Assembly (NCBI RefSeq): GCF_029760895.1
Contig: NZ_CP121679.1
Location: forward strand, 3,144,001-3,208,000
Origin: Ancylobacter sp. WKF20
GTDB taxonomy: Bacteria; Pseudomonadota; Alphaproteobacteria; Rhizobiales; Xanthobacteraceae
Length of the DNA: 64,000 nt
Direction: 5' to 3'
Program-made: the position numbers and the translations under genes
The notes under the pieces: model-generated
What the model saw: only the letters and a program-made list of their open reading frames with translations
What the model was told of the DNA's origin: nothing
Databases searched by the model: none
Shown: piece after piece, positions 23,192 through 31,910 of the stretch
How positions within the stretch are numbered: position 1 is the stretch's first letter
Layout of the letters: each line of letters opens with the position of its first letter

Positions 23192-25951
23192 ATGGCCACG
23201 ATACTCCTCTCGACGCTGCTGCAGCCTGCTGACCGGACCGCCGCGTTCTTCAGCAGCCTGATCGGCGCGCTCGAGACGAAGGGCCATCAGGTTTGGCTCT
23301 GGGCGCCGGGTCCGCTGGCGGGTTTCGAGGCCCGATGCCTGCCCATGCCCTATGCCATCCGCGATTGGCTGCGTCACTATCCGGTCGCGCCCTCGCCGGT
23401 TCGCGACGCCGAGACCGCCAAATGGATCGCGCGCCTCAAGGTGCTCACCCGTCAGGGCTGCCCGGCCTCGCTGGCGCCCCAGCTCTACGAGATCGTCCGT
23501 GGCGTCAGCGAGCATGTGCTGGCGACCGTCCAACCGGACCTGTTCGTCGCGTGGAACCCCTATGAGGTCCGCGTCGGTGTGACCTATGATCTGTGCCGCG
23601 AGCGTGGCATCGCCACGGCAACGCTGGAGCGGGCGCCGCTGCCGAATACCTGGCACCTCGACAGCCAGGACCATCTGGCCGGCTCACGCCTGCGCGCGCT
23701 TTCCTATGAGGACATCGCCGCCGATGACGCACAGGCGGAGCTTTGCCGGCAGACGACGGCGGCGCTTTTCGCAAAATTTCCGCTGGAGGGGCTCGACCGC
23801 TACCGGCAGCAGGGCGGCGGGACGGACCTGCCGCATTCCCGCAAGCGGATCGTGTTCCTGACCACCGACGACATGACCGTCGGCATCCACCCCACGGACC
23901 ACCCCGACCGCCGCATGCTGCTTCCGGGGTTCCTCAGCTCCTTCGACGCCGCGCGGGCCGTTGCCGAGGCGCATCCCGACAAGGATGTATTGCTCAAGGT
24001 CCATCCCAACGCGCTGCATCTGGTGGATGAGCAGGACTATCCCGGCAATGTCAGCATCGTCGACGGGCCACCGGCCCCGCTGCTGAAGACGGCGGATGTC
24101 GTCGTCTCGATGGGGGGATCGCTGACGGCCATGGCCATCGGGCTCGGCAAGCCGGTCGTCCATCTCGTCCACGATGCCTATCACGGCAAGGGCATCTTCT
24201 TCGAGATCGCGCAGCCCGATGAACTGGGGCGCGCCATCGATGCGGCGATGACCGCCAGCCCGGACGAGCTGGCCCGACGGCGGGCACGGTTCGATATCGT
24301 GTCCGGGTACATGCTCAGGTCCTATGTCGTCTCCCATCCCGCCGAGGTCGAGGGACTGTATGGCGTGGCGCAAGCGGTGGAGATGATCGACCGACATCTC
24401 GCCCAACGCGTCACGGCGCCGACGGCGGCCGCCGAGCTTCCCGCCGCGCCGGCGGCGGACGCGGCCCACGGGTTCCACCCCGCTGCGCCCTCCCCCGACG
24501 AGGTGCGCGCCGCCCTCACCGGGCCGTCCGAGCGCACCGTGTTCCTCGATTTCGACCACACGCTATTCGCCGGCAACACCACCGAGGAATATCTGCGGCA
24601 GGCCCGCCCGGCGCTGCTGGTCAGCCTCATCCTCGCCTTCGTGCGCGGCTTCCTGCCGTGGCGCAAATTCTTCGGCAGACACTGGTTCCGCTTCCGCGAC
24701 TATGCCGCCGTGGTCGCGGTGACGCTGCTGCTGCCGTGGAACCTCGCCCGCTGGCGCCGCAATGCCCCCGCGCTGTTCGCCGCGCGCGGCACGCATGAGC
24801 TGGCGCAGGCGCTCAAGGTCGTGCCGGCCGAGCGCACCGTCATCGTCTCCTTCGGCTTCGACATGCTGATCGGCCCGCTCGTCAAGGGCACGCATTGGGA
24901 GAGCTGCCGGCGCGCCTGCGTGCCGTTCCAGTTGCACCCACGCGTGCTGAAGACGCTGCGGCACGGCAAGGCGCGGCTCATTGGCGGGCTGTTCCCGCCG
25001 CGCGTCGTCGCCACCGCCGCGCTGGTGACCGATTCCGAGGACGACCGCGACCTGCTCGACCGGGTGAAAGTCCCCCTGCTCGTCGAGCCGGTCGGCGAGA
25101 AGAGCGCGGCGGAAGAATCCTTCTATCTGCCGATGCGCTACACGGCGCTGGCGAAATACAACGCCCATTATGTGCGCAAGCAGACGCTGTTCGTCGAGCT
25201 GCCCTTGCTGCTGCTCGCGACCCTGCCGCTCGCCGGCGCACCCTGGCTTTGGCTGGGCGCGGCGCTCGCGCTGTTCGTCTCCATGCTCGCCGTCTACGAG
25301 ATCGGCTATTTCGAGAACGATCAAGTCGCCGCCGCGCGCGAGGCGAACCCGACGCTGACGCCGATGGCCGCGCGCTTCCGCGATTTCCCGCTCGCCCGCC
25401 ATGCGTGGAGCTGGGCCATCGCGCTCGGGCTTGTCGGCGCGTTGCTGGCGAGCCTGCGCCTCACCGGGGGGGTGTTCGACAGCGACCTTTTCGCCATTTT
25501 GGCCGGTGTGTGGATCGTGGTGCTACTCGTGGTGCGGGGGCTGTTCGCGGCCTATAATCGCCTGCCCGAGGCGCGCCGGATCTTCGTCTACCCGCTGCTG
25601 CAGGCCGCCAAGCTGCTGGCCCCGCTGCTCCTCATCCCCGGCCTCGCGCTCGGCGCCGCTCTGCTATTGGCCCAGACCGTCGCGATGTGGATGACCTATG
25701 CAGTCTACCGCGCAGGTGGCGACAAGGCCATGGTTCCGCGAGAGACCGTCCGTCTGACCGCCTTCCTCGCTCTCGCGGCCGGAACGCTCCTTGCATCGCC
25801 GTCCGGCACGCTGCACACCGAAGCCGTGGCGGGTGTCCTGATCCTAGCCTGGCTGCTGCGTGAGCGCTGGGTAGGCGTCATCCGCCGACCGCTGGTGGCC
25901 GCAGCCAAGACGTTGAAGACCCGGCTCGCCCACCGCTTCGCCTCGCGCTGA
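23192..25951 (+). CDS. Three-module capsule-transferase/HAD/membrane fusion protein
   Basis: A 919-residue protein. Module 1 (1-400) resembles KpsC/KpsS-like or polysialyltransferase GT-B enzymes, with KVHPNALHL and ADVVVSMGGSLTAMAIGLGKPVV. An Ala/Pro linker (405-440) leads to module 2 (447-635), an HAD phosphatase with DFDHTLF as the DxD nucleophile loop and VTDSEDDRD as the late acidic motif. Module 3 (660-905) has about seven membrane segments; YEIGYFENDQ...REANPT near residue 702 faintly recalls the UbiA ND..D signature. A membrane glycosyl-phosphate transfer or phosphatase role on a lipid carrier is possible. I know no characterised protein with this order. Confidence 0.65.
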   Translation: MATILLSTLLQPADRTAAFFSSLIGALETKGHQVWLWAPGPLAGFEARCLPMPYAIRDWLRHYPVAPSPVRDAETAKWIARLKVLTRQGCPASLAPQLYEIVRGVSEHVLATVQPDLFVAWNPYEVRVGVTYDLCRERGIATATLERAPLPNTWHLDSQDHLAGSRLRALSYEDIAADDAQAELCRQTTAALFAKFPLEGLDRYRQQGGGTDLPHSRKRIVFLTTDDMTVGIHPTDHPDRRMLLPGFLSSFDAARAVAEAHPDKDVLLKVHPNALHLVDEQDYPGNVSIVDGPPAPLLKTADVVVSMGGSLTAMAIGLGKPVVHLVHDAYHGKGIFFEIAQPDELGRAIDAAMTASPDELARRRARFDIVSGYMLRSYVVSHPAEVEGLYGVAQAVEMIDRHLAQRVTAPTAAAELPAAPAADAAHGFHPAAPSPDEVRAALTGPSERTVFLDFDHTLFAGNTTEEYLRQARPALLVSLILAFVRGFLPWRKFFGRHWFRFRDYAAVVAVTLLLPWNLARWRRNAPALFAARGTHELAQALKVVPAERTVIVSFGFDMLIGPLVKGTHWESCRRACVPFQLHPRVLKTLRHGKARLIGGLFPPRVVATAALVTDSEDDRDLLDRVKVPLLVEPVGEKSAAEESFYLPMRYTALAKYNAHYVRKQTLFVELPLLLLATLPLAGAPWLWLGAALALFVSMLAVYEIGYFENDQVAAAREANPTLTPMAARFRDFPLARHAWSWAIALGLVGALLASLRLTGGVFDSDLFAILAGVWIVVLLVVRGLFAAYNRLPEARRIFVYPLLQAAKLLAPLLLIPGLALGAALLLAQTVAMWMTYAVYRAGGDKAMVPRETVRLTAFLALAAGTLLASPSGTLHTEAVAGVLILAWLLRERWVGVIRRPLVAAAKTLKTRLAHRFASR

Positions 25952-25965
25952 GAATGTAGGAACGC

Positions 25966-27807
25966 ATGAAGATCGACGGCATTTCCGAATTCTGGAGCCT
26001 TCTGTCCCGCACGCGGCGACGCGAGTTTATCGTGCTGCTGGGCTTCCAGTTCGTACTGAGCGTCCTCGAGTTCATCGCGGTCGGCGCGGTTCCTGCCTAT
26101 GTGCTGCTAATGAGCCGCTCGCAGGAGGCGATGGCTCTCCCACAGTTGCGGCCGTGGCTCGACTGGGTCGGTATCCACGACTCCGTCACCCTTATCTACG
26201 CGGGCGGCGTGGGCGTCATCGCGTTGTTCCTGCTGCGGGGCGCTTTCAACCTCGTGGTGTTGAAGGTGCAGGCCCGGTTCATGGCCGCGCTCGGCGGTGA
26301 TCTCTCGCTGCGGCTTTTCACGGCCTATCTGCACGCGCCCTACCTGTTCCATCTCACCCAGAACACCGCCCATTTCATCCATGTTGTCATGGGCGAGACT
26401 GGGCGCATGGGCGGCAATTTCCTTCAGCCACTGCTCACGGCCGCCCAGGCAATCTTCATCCTGGGGGCACTGACCACACTAGTCGTCGTGTCGGACCCCT
26501 TCCTCGCGCTGATGCTCGGCATCACCGCGGGCGGATCCTGCTTCCTCTTCATGCGGCTGAATCGGGAAAAGCTGCATCGCGTCGGCCTCGAGTTCAGCCG
26601 CCGGAACCGTCAGATCACACAGACTCTGAATGAGGGCCTCGGCTCCTATAAGCACACGCGGCTGCGGGGGCTTGAGGGGGATATCCGCGGCGAGTTCCAG
26701 CAGCATGCGCAGGTGCGCGAGGAGACCCAGCGGACGATGCGGTTCAATCAGGGCCTCTCGAAGCCGGTCTTCGAGACGGTGGGCCTGACGGCGCTCATCC
26801 TGCTGGTCTTCGTCATGCTGCTCCAGGGGCGCTCTCCGGACCTCGTGGTGCCCACACTGGCCATGCTCGGCGCCGTAGCCGTGCGCATGCTGCCGACGCT
26901 GAACCAGCTCGCGGTCGCGCTCAGCACCATGCGCTCGAACCTTTCGGCGGTTCACAGCCTTGTCGACGAGTACCGCGCCCTCGGCATCGGCCCGGACGAG
27001 CCGACGTTCGACACAGCGGGGACCGCCAAGCCATTAGCCATGGGCGACATCGTCTTCAGCGACGTGACCTATCGCTACCCTGGCCAGAACCACGACGCGC
27101 TGCAGAATCTCTCGCTCACCATCCCGGCCGGCAGCTCCGTGGCATTTGTCGGCCCGACCGGCTCCGGCAAGACCACCGCTGTCGACGTGATGCTCGGCTT
27201 CCTCGCCTATAGCGGCGGCGACATCACGGTGGGTGGGCGCTCCATCGGCGAGAACCTGGCGGGCTGGCAGCGGCTCATCGGCTATATTCCGCAGGCCATC
27301 TACCTCACCGATGCCTCGATCCGCCGCAACGTCGCGCTCGGCGTGCCCGAGAGCGAGATCGACGATGCCGCGGTCTGGCGCGCGCTGGAGGCGGCGCAGC
27401 TCACCGATTATGTCCGTGGCCTGCCGGAAGGGTTGCAGACCAATGTCGGCGAGCGCGGCGTGCGCCTCTCCGGCGGCCAGCGCCAGCGCATCGGCATCGC
27501 CCGCGCGCTGTATTATTCCCCCGAAGTACTGGTGCTCGACGAAGCCACCGCCGCGCTCGACAACGCCACCGAGCGTCGCCTGATGGCGGCGATCGAGGAG
27601 GCCAAGAGCGGCCGCACGCTGGTGATGATCGCTCACCGCCTGTCGACCGTGCGCAATTGCGACCGCATCTTCTTCATCAAGGCCGGCCGCGTCGCCGCTT
27701 CCGGCACCTATGACGAGCTGATCGCCACCTGCGCCGAATTCCGCGAACTGGCGCAGGTGCCGCAGATCGAGGATGCACCGCCCCTCGACCAGAGCGCTCA
27801 GGCCTGA
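25966..27807 (+). CDS. ABC exporter, fused membrane and ATPase domains
   Basis: A 613-residue half-transporter of the MsbA/PglK type. Residues 1-330 hold six predicted membrane segments. The ATPase follows: Walker A VGPTGSGKT near 396, Q-loop YIPQAIYL, signature LSGGQRQRIGIARAL, Walker B VLVLDEATAALD and the H-loop IAHRLSTV. Inside a glycan cluster it most likely flips a lipid-linked saccharide across the inner membrane, replacing a Wzx/Wzy route. It starts 14 bases after the fusion protein gene. Drug export is less likely from context. Confidence 0.88.
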   Translation: MKIDGISEFWSLLSRTRRREFIVLLGFQFVLSVLEFIAVGAVPAYVLLMSRSQEAMALPQLRPWLDWVGIHDSVTLIYAGGVGVIALFLLRGAFNLVVLKVQARFMAALGGDLSLRLFTAYLHAPYLFHLTQNTAHFIHVVMGETGRMGGNFLQPLLTAAQAIFILGALTTLVVVSDPFLALMLGITAGGSCFLFMRLNREKLHRVGLEFSRRNRQITQTLNEGLGSYKHTRLRGLEGDIRGEFQQHAQVREETQRTMRFNQGLSKPVFETVGLTALILLVFVMLLQGRSPDLVVPTLAMLGAVAVRMLPTLNQLAVALSTMRSNLSAVHSLVDEYRALGIGPDEPTFDTAGTAKPLAMGDIVFSDVTYRYPGQNHDALQNLSLTIPAGSSVAFVGPTGSGKTTAVDVMLGFLAYSGGDITVGGRSIGENLAGWQRLIGYIPQAIYLTDASIRRNVALGVPESEIDDAAVWRALEAAQLTDYVRGLPEGLQTNVGERGVRLSGGQRQRIGIARALYYSPEVLVLDEATAALDNATERRLMAAIEEAKSGRTLVMIAHRLSTVRNCDRIFFIKAGRVAASGTYDELIATCAEFRELAQVPQIEDAPPLDQSAQA

Positions 27808-27872
27808 CCCCTGGCCGGCCTGATCCCTCGCTCGCCGTACTGCCCGATGGCTCTCCTTCCTGCGGAATACCG

Positions 27873-28940
27873 ATGAACCAGGCCCCCTCGCGCGCCCCTA
27901 TAGATCCGCCTGCCCCGGCGCGCGCCGGCGCGCCCCTGAACATCACGGTGCGGCCGGGTTGGAACAGCCAGAACCCGTTCACCATCATGTTCGCCGAGGC
28001 ACTCGCCGCGCAGGGCAACACGGTGGGGGACCGGATCGGTGGGGTGCGCTTCTATCCGTTCGGGGCGGATGTGATCGTGCTGCACTGGCCGGACGAGTAT
28101 TTCTTCGTCCGCTCACTCAAGGCGACGGCGCGGGCTTTTCTGTTCCTGCTGGCGAAGTGGCTGCTGGGCGCCAAGCTCATCTGGGTGGTCCACAACATCG
28201 AGCCGCACGACAAGGACAAGCCGCCTTTCCCGACCGGTCGGCGGGCCCTGTTCGCCGCGATCGACGGGCTGGTCTTTCTGTCGGAAACCTCGCGCACGTT
28301 GCTCTATCAGCGCTGGCCGGAGCTGAAGGCAAAGCCCTTCACCGTGGTCTCGCACGGCCATTACAAGGGCCGCGCCATCGCGCCGATGACCGCGCCGCGG
28401 GCGGTGAGCGAGCCGGTACGCCTCGCCTATATCGGCCAACTGCGTCCCTACAAATCCGCCGACACGCTGATCGAGCTGGTGCGCGCTTTGCCGCCGGAAT
28501 CGGTGACGCTGAAGGTCGGCGGCAACTGCCCGGATAAAGGCTTTGCCCAGCGCCTGCGCCAGTTCGCCGAGGGCGCGCCCAATGTCGCGCTCTCCCTGGG
28601 CTTGCTGTCGGACAGCGAAATCGAGCAGCAGGTGGATGGCGCGGATGCGGTCATTCTGCCTTATCGCGACATCCTCAACAGCGGCTCGGCGATCTATGCC
28701 CTCTCGCGCGCGCGGCCCGTGCTGGCGCCCCGGCTCGGCAGCCTGATCGAGCTGCAGCAGCAGGTCGGCGCCAACTGGCTCTATCTCTATGAGGGCGAGT
28801 TCAACGCCGAGGTGCTGGCGAGCTTCATCGCCTGGCTGAAGGCCCCGGGCCGCGAGGGGGAGCCGGATCTCAGCAGCCATGAATGGGAACCGATCGGCCG
28901 GCAGCTCGACGGCTTCTTCCGGCAGCTGAAGGCCCGCTAG
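27873..28940 (+). CDS. Glycosyltransferase (GT-B fold)
   Basis: A 355-residue glycosyltransferase with a 25-residue Pro/Ala-rich N-terminal tail before NITVRPGWNSQNPF. Seen: VVHNIEPHD at the acceptor side, RLAYIGQLRPYKSADTLIELV beginning the C-terminal Rossmann domain, and AVILPYRDILNSGSAIYALSRARPVLAP for donor binding. It resembles the GumK/beta-1,3- and mannosyltransferase group. It is last in the glycan cluster; an inverted-repeat element begins immediately after its stop. Confidence 0.82.
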   Translation: MNQAPSRAPIDPPAPARAGAPLNITVRPGWNSQNPFTIMFAEALAAQGNTVGDRIGGVRFYPFGADVIVLHWPDEYFFVRSLKATARAFLFLLAKWLLGAKLIWVVHNIEPHDKDKPPFPTGRRALFAAIDGLVFLSETSRTLLYQRWPELKAKPFTVVSHGHYKGRAIAPMTAPRAVSEPVRLAYIGQLRPYKSADTLIELVRALPPESVTLKVGGNCPDKGFAQRLRQFAEGAPNVALSLGLLSDSEIEQQVDGADAVILPYRDILNSGSAIYALSRARPVLAPRLGSLIELQQQVGANWLYLYEGEFNAEVLASFIAWLKAPGREGEPDLSSHEWEPIGRQLDGFFRQLKAR

Positions 28941-29070
28941 AGCATTTTCGAGCGAAGTGGATTCCGGTCCGCGTGAAGAAGAAGTGGATTCCGGTTCGCG
29001 TGAAGAAAATGCGCCGGAACAATGAGTTAGAGCTTTTCCGGTGAATGGGAGTTCACCGGAAAAGCTCTAG
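28939..29070. repeat. TAGAGC-type intergenic element with internal duplication
   Basis: Two tandem copies of a 25-base phrase (AAGTGGATTCCGGT[C/T]CGCGTGAAGA) are followed by a perfect 18-bp inverted repeat TAGAGCTTTTCCGGTGAA / TTCACCGGAAAAGCTCTA around TGGGAG (29028-29069). Related pieces occur at 43413-43519 and 52878-52906. This element family is widespread in Hyphomicrobiales. Lying between convergent genes, the hairpin may end both transcripts. Confidence 0.85.
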
Positions 29071-29074
29071 CCCC

Positions 29075-29821
29075 TCACTCCGCCGCCGCGGGCTGGCCGC
29101 TGGCGAGCCAGCGGTCGAGGAAGGCGTCGAGCCAGAGGCGGATGCGGCCGTCATGCTGGAGGCGGTCGACGAAATGGGCGCGCGGCGGGCGGGCGCCGGG
29201 CAAATGGAAGCTGTCGGCCCCGGTCACCGTCCAGCGGCACATCATGTGGTGCGTCACTTCCGGGTGGAACTGGATGCCGAGCGCCGCCGGACCGTAGCGG
29301 AAGGCCTGGTTGGGGAAGGCCTCGCCTTCCGCCAGCAATTCCGCCCCCGCCGGCAGGGCGAAGCCCTCATTGTGCCAGTGATAGACATGCTCGGGCCAGG
29401 CGATCTCGGCCACTCCGCCCTCGCCCACTCCGCCCTCGGCCAGCAGCGCGGCACCGGCCTGCGTCGCGCGGATCGGGTAATAGCCGATCTCCACCAACCC
29501 CTCCGGGTGGCGGGCGACCGGCGCGCCGAGGTGACGGGCGAGCATCTGCGCGCCGAGGCAGATGCCGAGATAGGGCTTGCCCTCGGCGAGCGGCACGCCG
29601 ATCCAGTCGATCTCCGAGCGGACATAGGCGTGGCAGTCATTGGCGCTCTGCGGCCCGCCGAAGATGATCGCGCCGCTATGTTCGGCCAGCGTCGCCGGCA
29701 GCGCATCGCCGAGGCAGGGGCGACGAATATCCAGCCGATAGCCACGCTCGGTCAGCAGGCGTCCGATTCGTCCGGGTGAGGAATGCTCCTGATGGAGCAC
29801 GATCAGCACGGGATGCGGCAT
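29075..29821 (-). CDS. Class I glutamine amidotransferase
   Basis: A 248-residue GATase1-fold protein of the GMP-synthase-like free-standing group. The nucleophile is in GICLGAQM near residue 89 and the catalytic His in GIQFHPEV near residue 182. No synthetase partner is adjacent, so substrate is unknown. An in-frame tandem duplication of 15 bases (GEGGV repeated, residues 130-139) lies between the two motifs, possibly a recent slippage event in a loop. Confidence 0.85.
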   Translation of the reverse strand: MPHPVLIVLHQEHSSPGRIGRLLTERGYRLDIRRPCLGDALPATLAEHSGAIIFGGPQSANDCHAYVRSEIDWIGVPLAEGKPYLGICLGAQMLARHLGAPVARHPEGLVEIGYYPIRATQAGAALLAEGGVGEGGVAEIAWPEHVYHWHNEGFALPAGAELLAEGEAFPNQAFRYGPAALGIQFHPEVTHHMMCRWTVTGADSFHLPGARPPRAHFVDRLQHDGRIRLWLDAFLDRWLASGQPAAAE

Positions 29822-29953
29822 GGTCTCCAGGCGCCGGGCGGGCGTCGCATGGTTCGGGGGACACGAAGCGCGGGCGTTGCCGACCGCAGCTCAACAGGTC
29901 ACAGGCAAGGATGGCGCCAGTTGGGCACCGGCATCAAGCCGCCCGTATCGTGC

Positions 29954-30418
29954 TCAACTCTCGGCGTCGAAGCTGGCGCGAACCTGTTTGCGGATCTGCA
30001 CCCGGTCGCGCGAGGCGACGTTCAGCAGCTCGGCGGCGCGCCAGACCAGATTGTCCTCGAACTCGGTGAGCCCGCCATCGGCATAGGCGACCTCGAACAT
30101 CATGGCGACGACGCGCTTGCGGCCCTCATCATCCATGGCGCGGTTGAGCACGCTGGTGAAGGCGTAGAGGTCGACCGCCTCGGCATCGCGGGCGATGGCG
30201 GCCTCCAGCAGGCGCTCGGCCTCCGCCGCGTCGAGGTTGAAATGCGCCCCGAGAATGCCGCGCAGCTTGGCCATTTCCTCGGCGCCGATCACCCCGTCAA
30301 TGGTGACGACATGCACCAGCAGCGCGGCGGCGGCGAGCCGGTAATCATTCTCGGCAAAGGCCACCTCGCGCGTGCCGCCGGCGATCTCGGCGATGAAATC
30401 GGTCAGGCTGCGCAGCAT
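29954..30418 (-). CDS. TerB family protein
   Basis: A 154-residue all-helical protein with the two TerB repeats: VHVVTIDGVIGAEEMAKLR at about residues 35-53 and FEVAYADGGLTEFEDNLVWRAAELL at 105-130, both carrying the acidic D-G-x-(I/L) metal-binding motif. TerB proteins are linked to tellurite resistance and stress, but lone copies are common and of unknown role. No other ter gene is nearby. Confidence 0.85.
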   Translation of the reverse strand: MLRSLTDFIAEIAGGTREVAFAENDYRLAAAALLVHVVTIDGVIGAEEMAKLRGILGAHFNLDAAEAERLLEAAIARDAEAVDLYAFTSVLNRAMDDEGRKRVVAMMFEVAYADGGLTEFEDNLVWRAAELLNVASRDRVQIRKQVRASFDAES

Positions 30419-30588
30419 GCTGGCGGGCTCTCAACGAGGGACGCGGGGGATGGCAGGGCGACCCGCCTCGCGGCGGCCGGCCTTACCGGAATGGTTCTAG
30501 GTGATTGTGCGTAGCCGAATCACCGCCCCCGCGCAACGGGCGGGGCGGGAAGGCGTTGTGGGACAAGACGGCACGCACCGTCATGGCG

Positions 30589-30686
30589 CACCGTCATGGC
30601 CGGGCTTGGCCCGGCCATCCACGACTCTCCGCCGTCGCACGCGACCAAAGACGTGGATCCCCGGGTCAAGCCCGGGGATGACGGTG
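30589..30686. repeat. Composite intergenic palindrome
   Basis: Two half-elements in opposite orientation: CACCGTCATGGCCGGGCTTGGCCCGGCCATCCACG, a 30-base spacer, then CGTGGATCCCCGGGTCAAGCCCGGGGATGACGGTG. Each half folds alone and the outer ends also pair. This two-hairpin form recurs at 42.6 kb and 46.1-46.8 kb. Confidence 0.87.
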
Positions 30687-30749
30687 TGACGGAGATCTGG
30701 CGAGAGCATTCTGACGGGTGAGCCAGGCCTCGGGTTCGCGCCCCCCCCC

Positions 30750-30782
30750 AAAAAAAGCCGGCGGGGTCGAGGAACCCGCCGG
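30750..30782 (-). terminator. Terminator of the GntR gene
   Basis: Read on the minus strand: CCGGCGGG, loop TTCCTCGAC, CCCGCCGG, C, then seven T. It begins about 58 bases after the GntR stop. This is the clearest intrinsic terminator in this part of the window. Confidence 0.9.
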
Positions 30783-30840
30783 GGAGAGGTAGAGCGGTGG
30801 CGCGGCCGGTTGCTTCCGGCCGGCGCCGATGGGTGATCGC

Positions 30841-31572
30841 CTATTCCAGATAGTCGGCGAAGCGCGCGACATGGTCGGCAAGGCCGAGCGCGTGGTTGCG
30901 CACCAGCACCTCGGCAAGGTCGGTGTCGCGAGCCTCCAGCGCCTGGATGATGGCGAGGTGATCCTGGATCGAGCGGTCGGCCCGGTCCTCCTCGCCGATC
31001 GTCTTGCGGCGGATCATGCGCATATGGGTGAACAGGTTCTCGGCGAGATTCACCAGAATGCCATTGCCGCCCATGGCGATGATGGTCTGGTGGAACTGGA
31101 TGTTCACCTCGGAATATTCGTCGAGCTTGGCGTGCGGGGCGCCATTGGGATCGTCGAACGAGGCGAACATTTCCCGCAGCCGGCCGATCTCGTCATCGGT
31201 GGCGTGCTGGGTGATGAGCCGGGCGGCGAGGCTTTCCAGCGCCGCCCAGACCTGGATCATCTCGATGACCTCGCGCTTGGTCTTGCGCACCACATAGATG
31301 CCGCGGCGCGGCACCGAGTGGACGAAGCCCTCGCGCTCCAGCTGCGCCATCGCCTCGCGCACCGGGGTACGGCTGACCCCGAGGCTCTGGGCGAGCTGGC
31401 GCTCGTCGAGCCGCACTTCCTGGGTCTGGTCGTAGATATTGAGCGAGACGATGACTTCCTTGAGCGCGGTATAGGCGCGGTTCTTGAAAGTGGACGTGTC
31501 CTCCAGCGGCGCCACGGAGAGCTTCGCAGCCCCGCCATTCACCCGGCGAATGGTGCTTTCGATGCTCATCAT
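30841..31572 (-). CDS. GntR family regulator, FadR/FCD subfamily
   Basis: A 243-residue repressor-type protein. The double ATG at 31572/31569 is preferred; a longer frame from 31704 adds an Arg/Gly-rich tail unlike the family. A winged helix-turn-helix lies at residues 25-90 (LDERQLAQSLGVSRTPVREAMAQLEREGF), followed by an FCD ligand-binding domain with metal-type His residues (VNIQFHQTIIA, RNHALGLADH). It lies downstream of tctCBA on the same strand but behind its terminator, and is the natural candidate to bind the inverted repeat in the tctC promoter. Confidence 0.92.
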   Translation of the reverse strand: MMSIESTIRRVNGGAAKLSVAPLEDTSTFKNRAYTALKEVIVSLNIYDQTQEVRLDERQLAQSLGVSRTPVREAMAQLEREGFVHSVPRRGIYVVRKTKREVIEMIQVWAALESLAARLITQHATDDEIGRLREMFASFDDPNGAPHAKLDEYSEVNIQFHQTIIAMGGNGILVNLAENLFTHMRMIRRKTIGEEDRADRSIQDHLAIIQALEARDTDLAEVLVRNHALGLADHVARFADYLE

Positions 31573-31910
31573 GCAGCGTCCGTCCCGGGGTCCGTGGCCG
31601 ACCGGGCGCCGGCCGGACGGAGATGATGAAGCCTGGTGTGGGCACAGAACATTGGCGTTGCCTCCCGAACCCCCCGATACCTCGGTCCGCCAGCGCGCCT
31701 CCATCGAGCTTCTATGGCTCGTCTGCGGGGCGGGTTCCTGCGGCGGCCGTGTGTTGCCCGATCTCCCTCTCCGGGGGCGAGGGATTCGGCGGAAGAGCGA
31801 TTTGCCCCGCTCTTCGCCTGGGCGCCGACCGGACCTAACGCTGCGTCAGGTTCCGTTCGGCCCAAAAGCCCGCCGCGCGGTGAGCGCGGCGGGCCTTGTC
31901 ATTGTCGTCC
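31573..31910. other. Intergenic region between tctA and the GntR gene
   Basis: A 338-base gap. Bases 31864-31894 form the tctA terminator. The remaining 290 bases should hold the GntR promoter on the minus strand; I see a CCCTCTCCGGGGGCGAGGG hairpin near 31760-31785 but no convincing promoter hexamers or operator. Confidence 0.4.
31864..31894 (-). terminator. Terminator of the tctCBA operon
   Basis: Minus strand: an 11-bp perfect stem GCCCGCCGCGC / GCGCGGCGGGC with loop TCACC, then TTTT. It begins 16 bases after the tctA stop and separates the transporter from the GntR gene. Confidence 0.88.

Larger units (their letters stand above)
30419..30840. other. Intergenic region with palindromic repeat and terminator
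   Basis: A 422-base gap between the divergent ends of the terB-like and GntR genes. It holds the composite palindrome (30589-30686) and the GntR terminator (30750-30782), both listed separately. A C9-A7 homopolymer run (30741-30756) adjoins the terminator. Bases 30419-30588 presumably include the terB-like promoter; nothing further is recognisable. Confidence 0.5.

Noticed and set aside
29954..30418. Tellurite resistance locus
   Set aside because: Only one TerB-like gene is present; other ter genes are missing.
30741..30756. C9-A7 homopolymer as a phase-variation tract
   Set aside because: It lies after a stop codon at the base of a terminator, not in a gene or promoter; the A7 is simply the terminator's U tract on the other strand.
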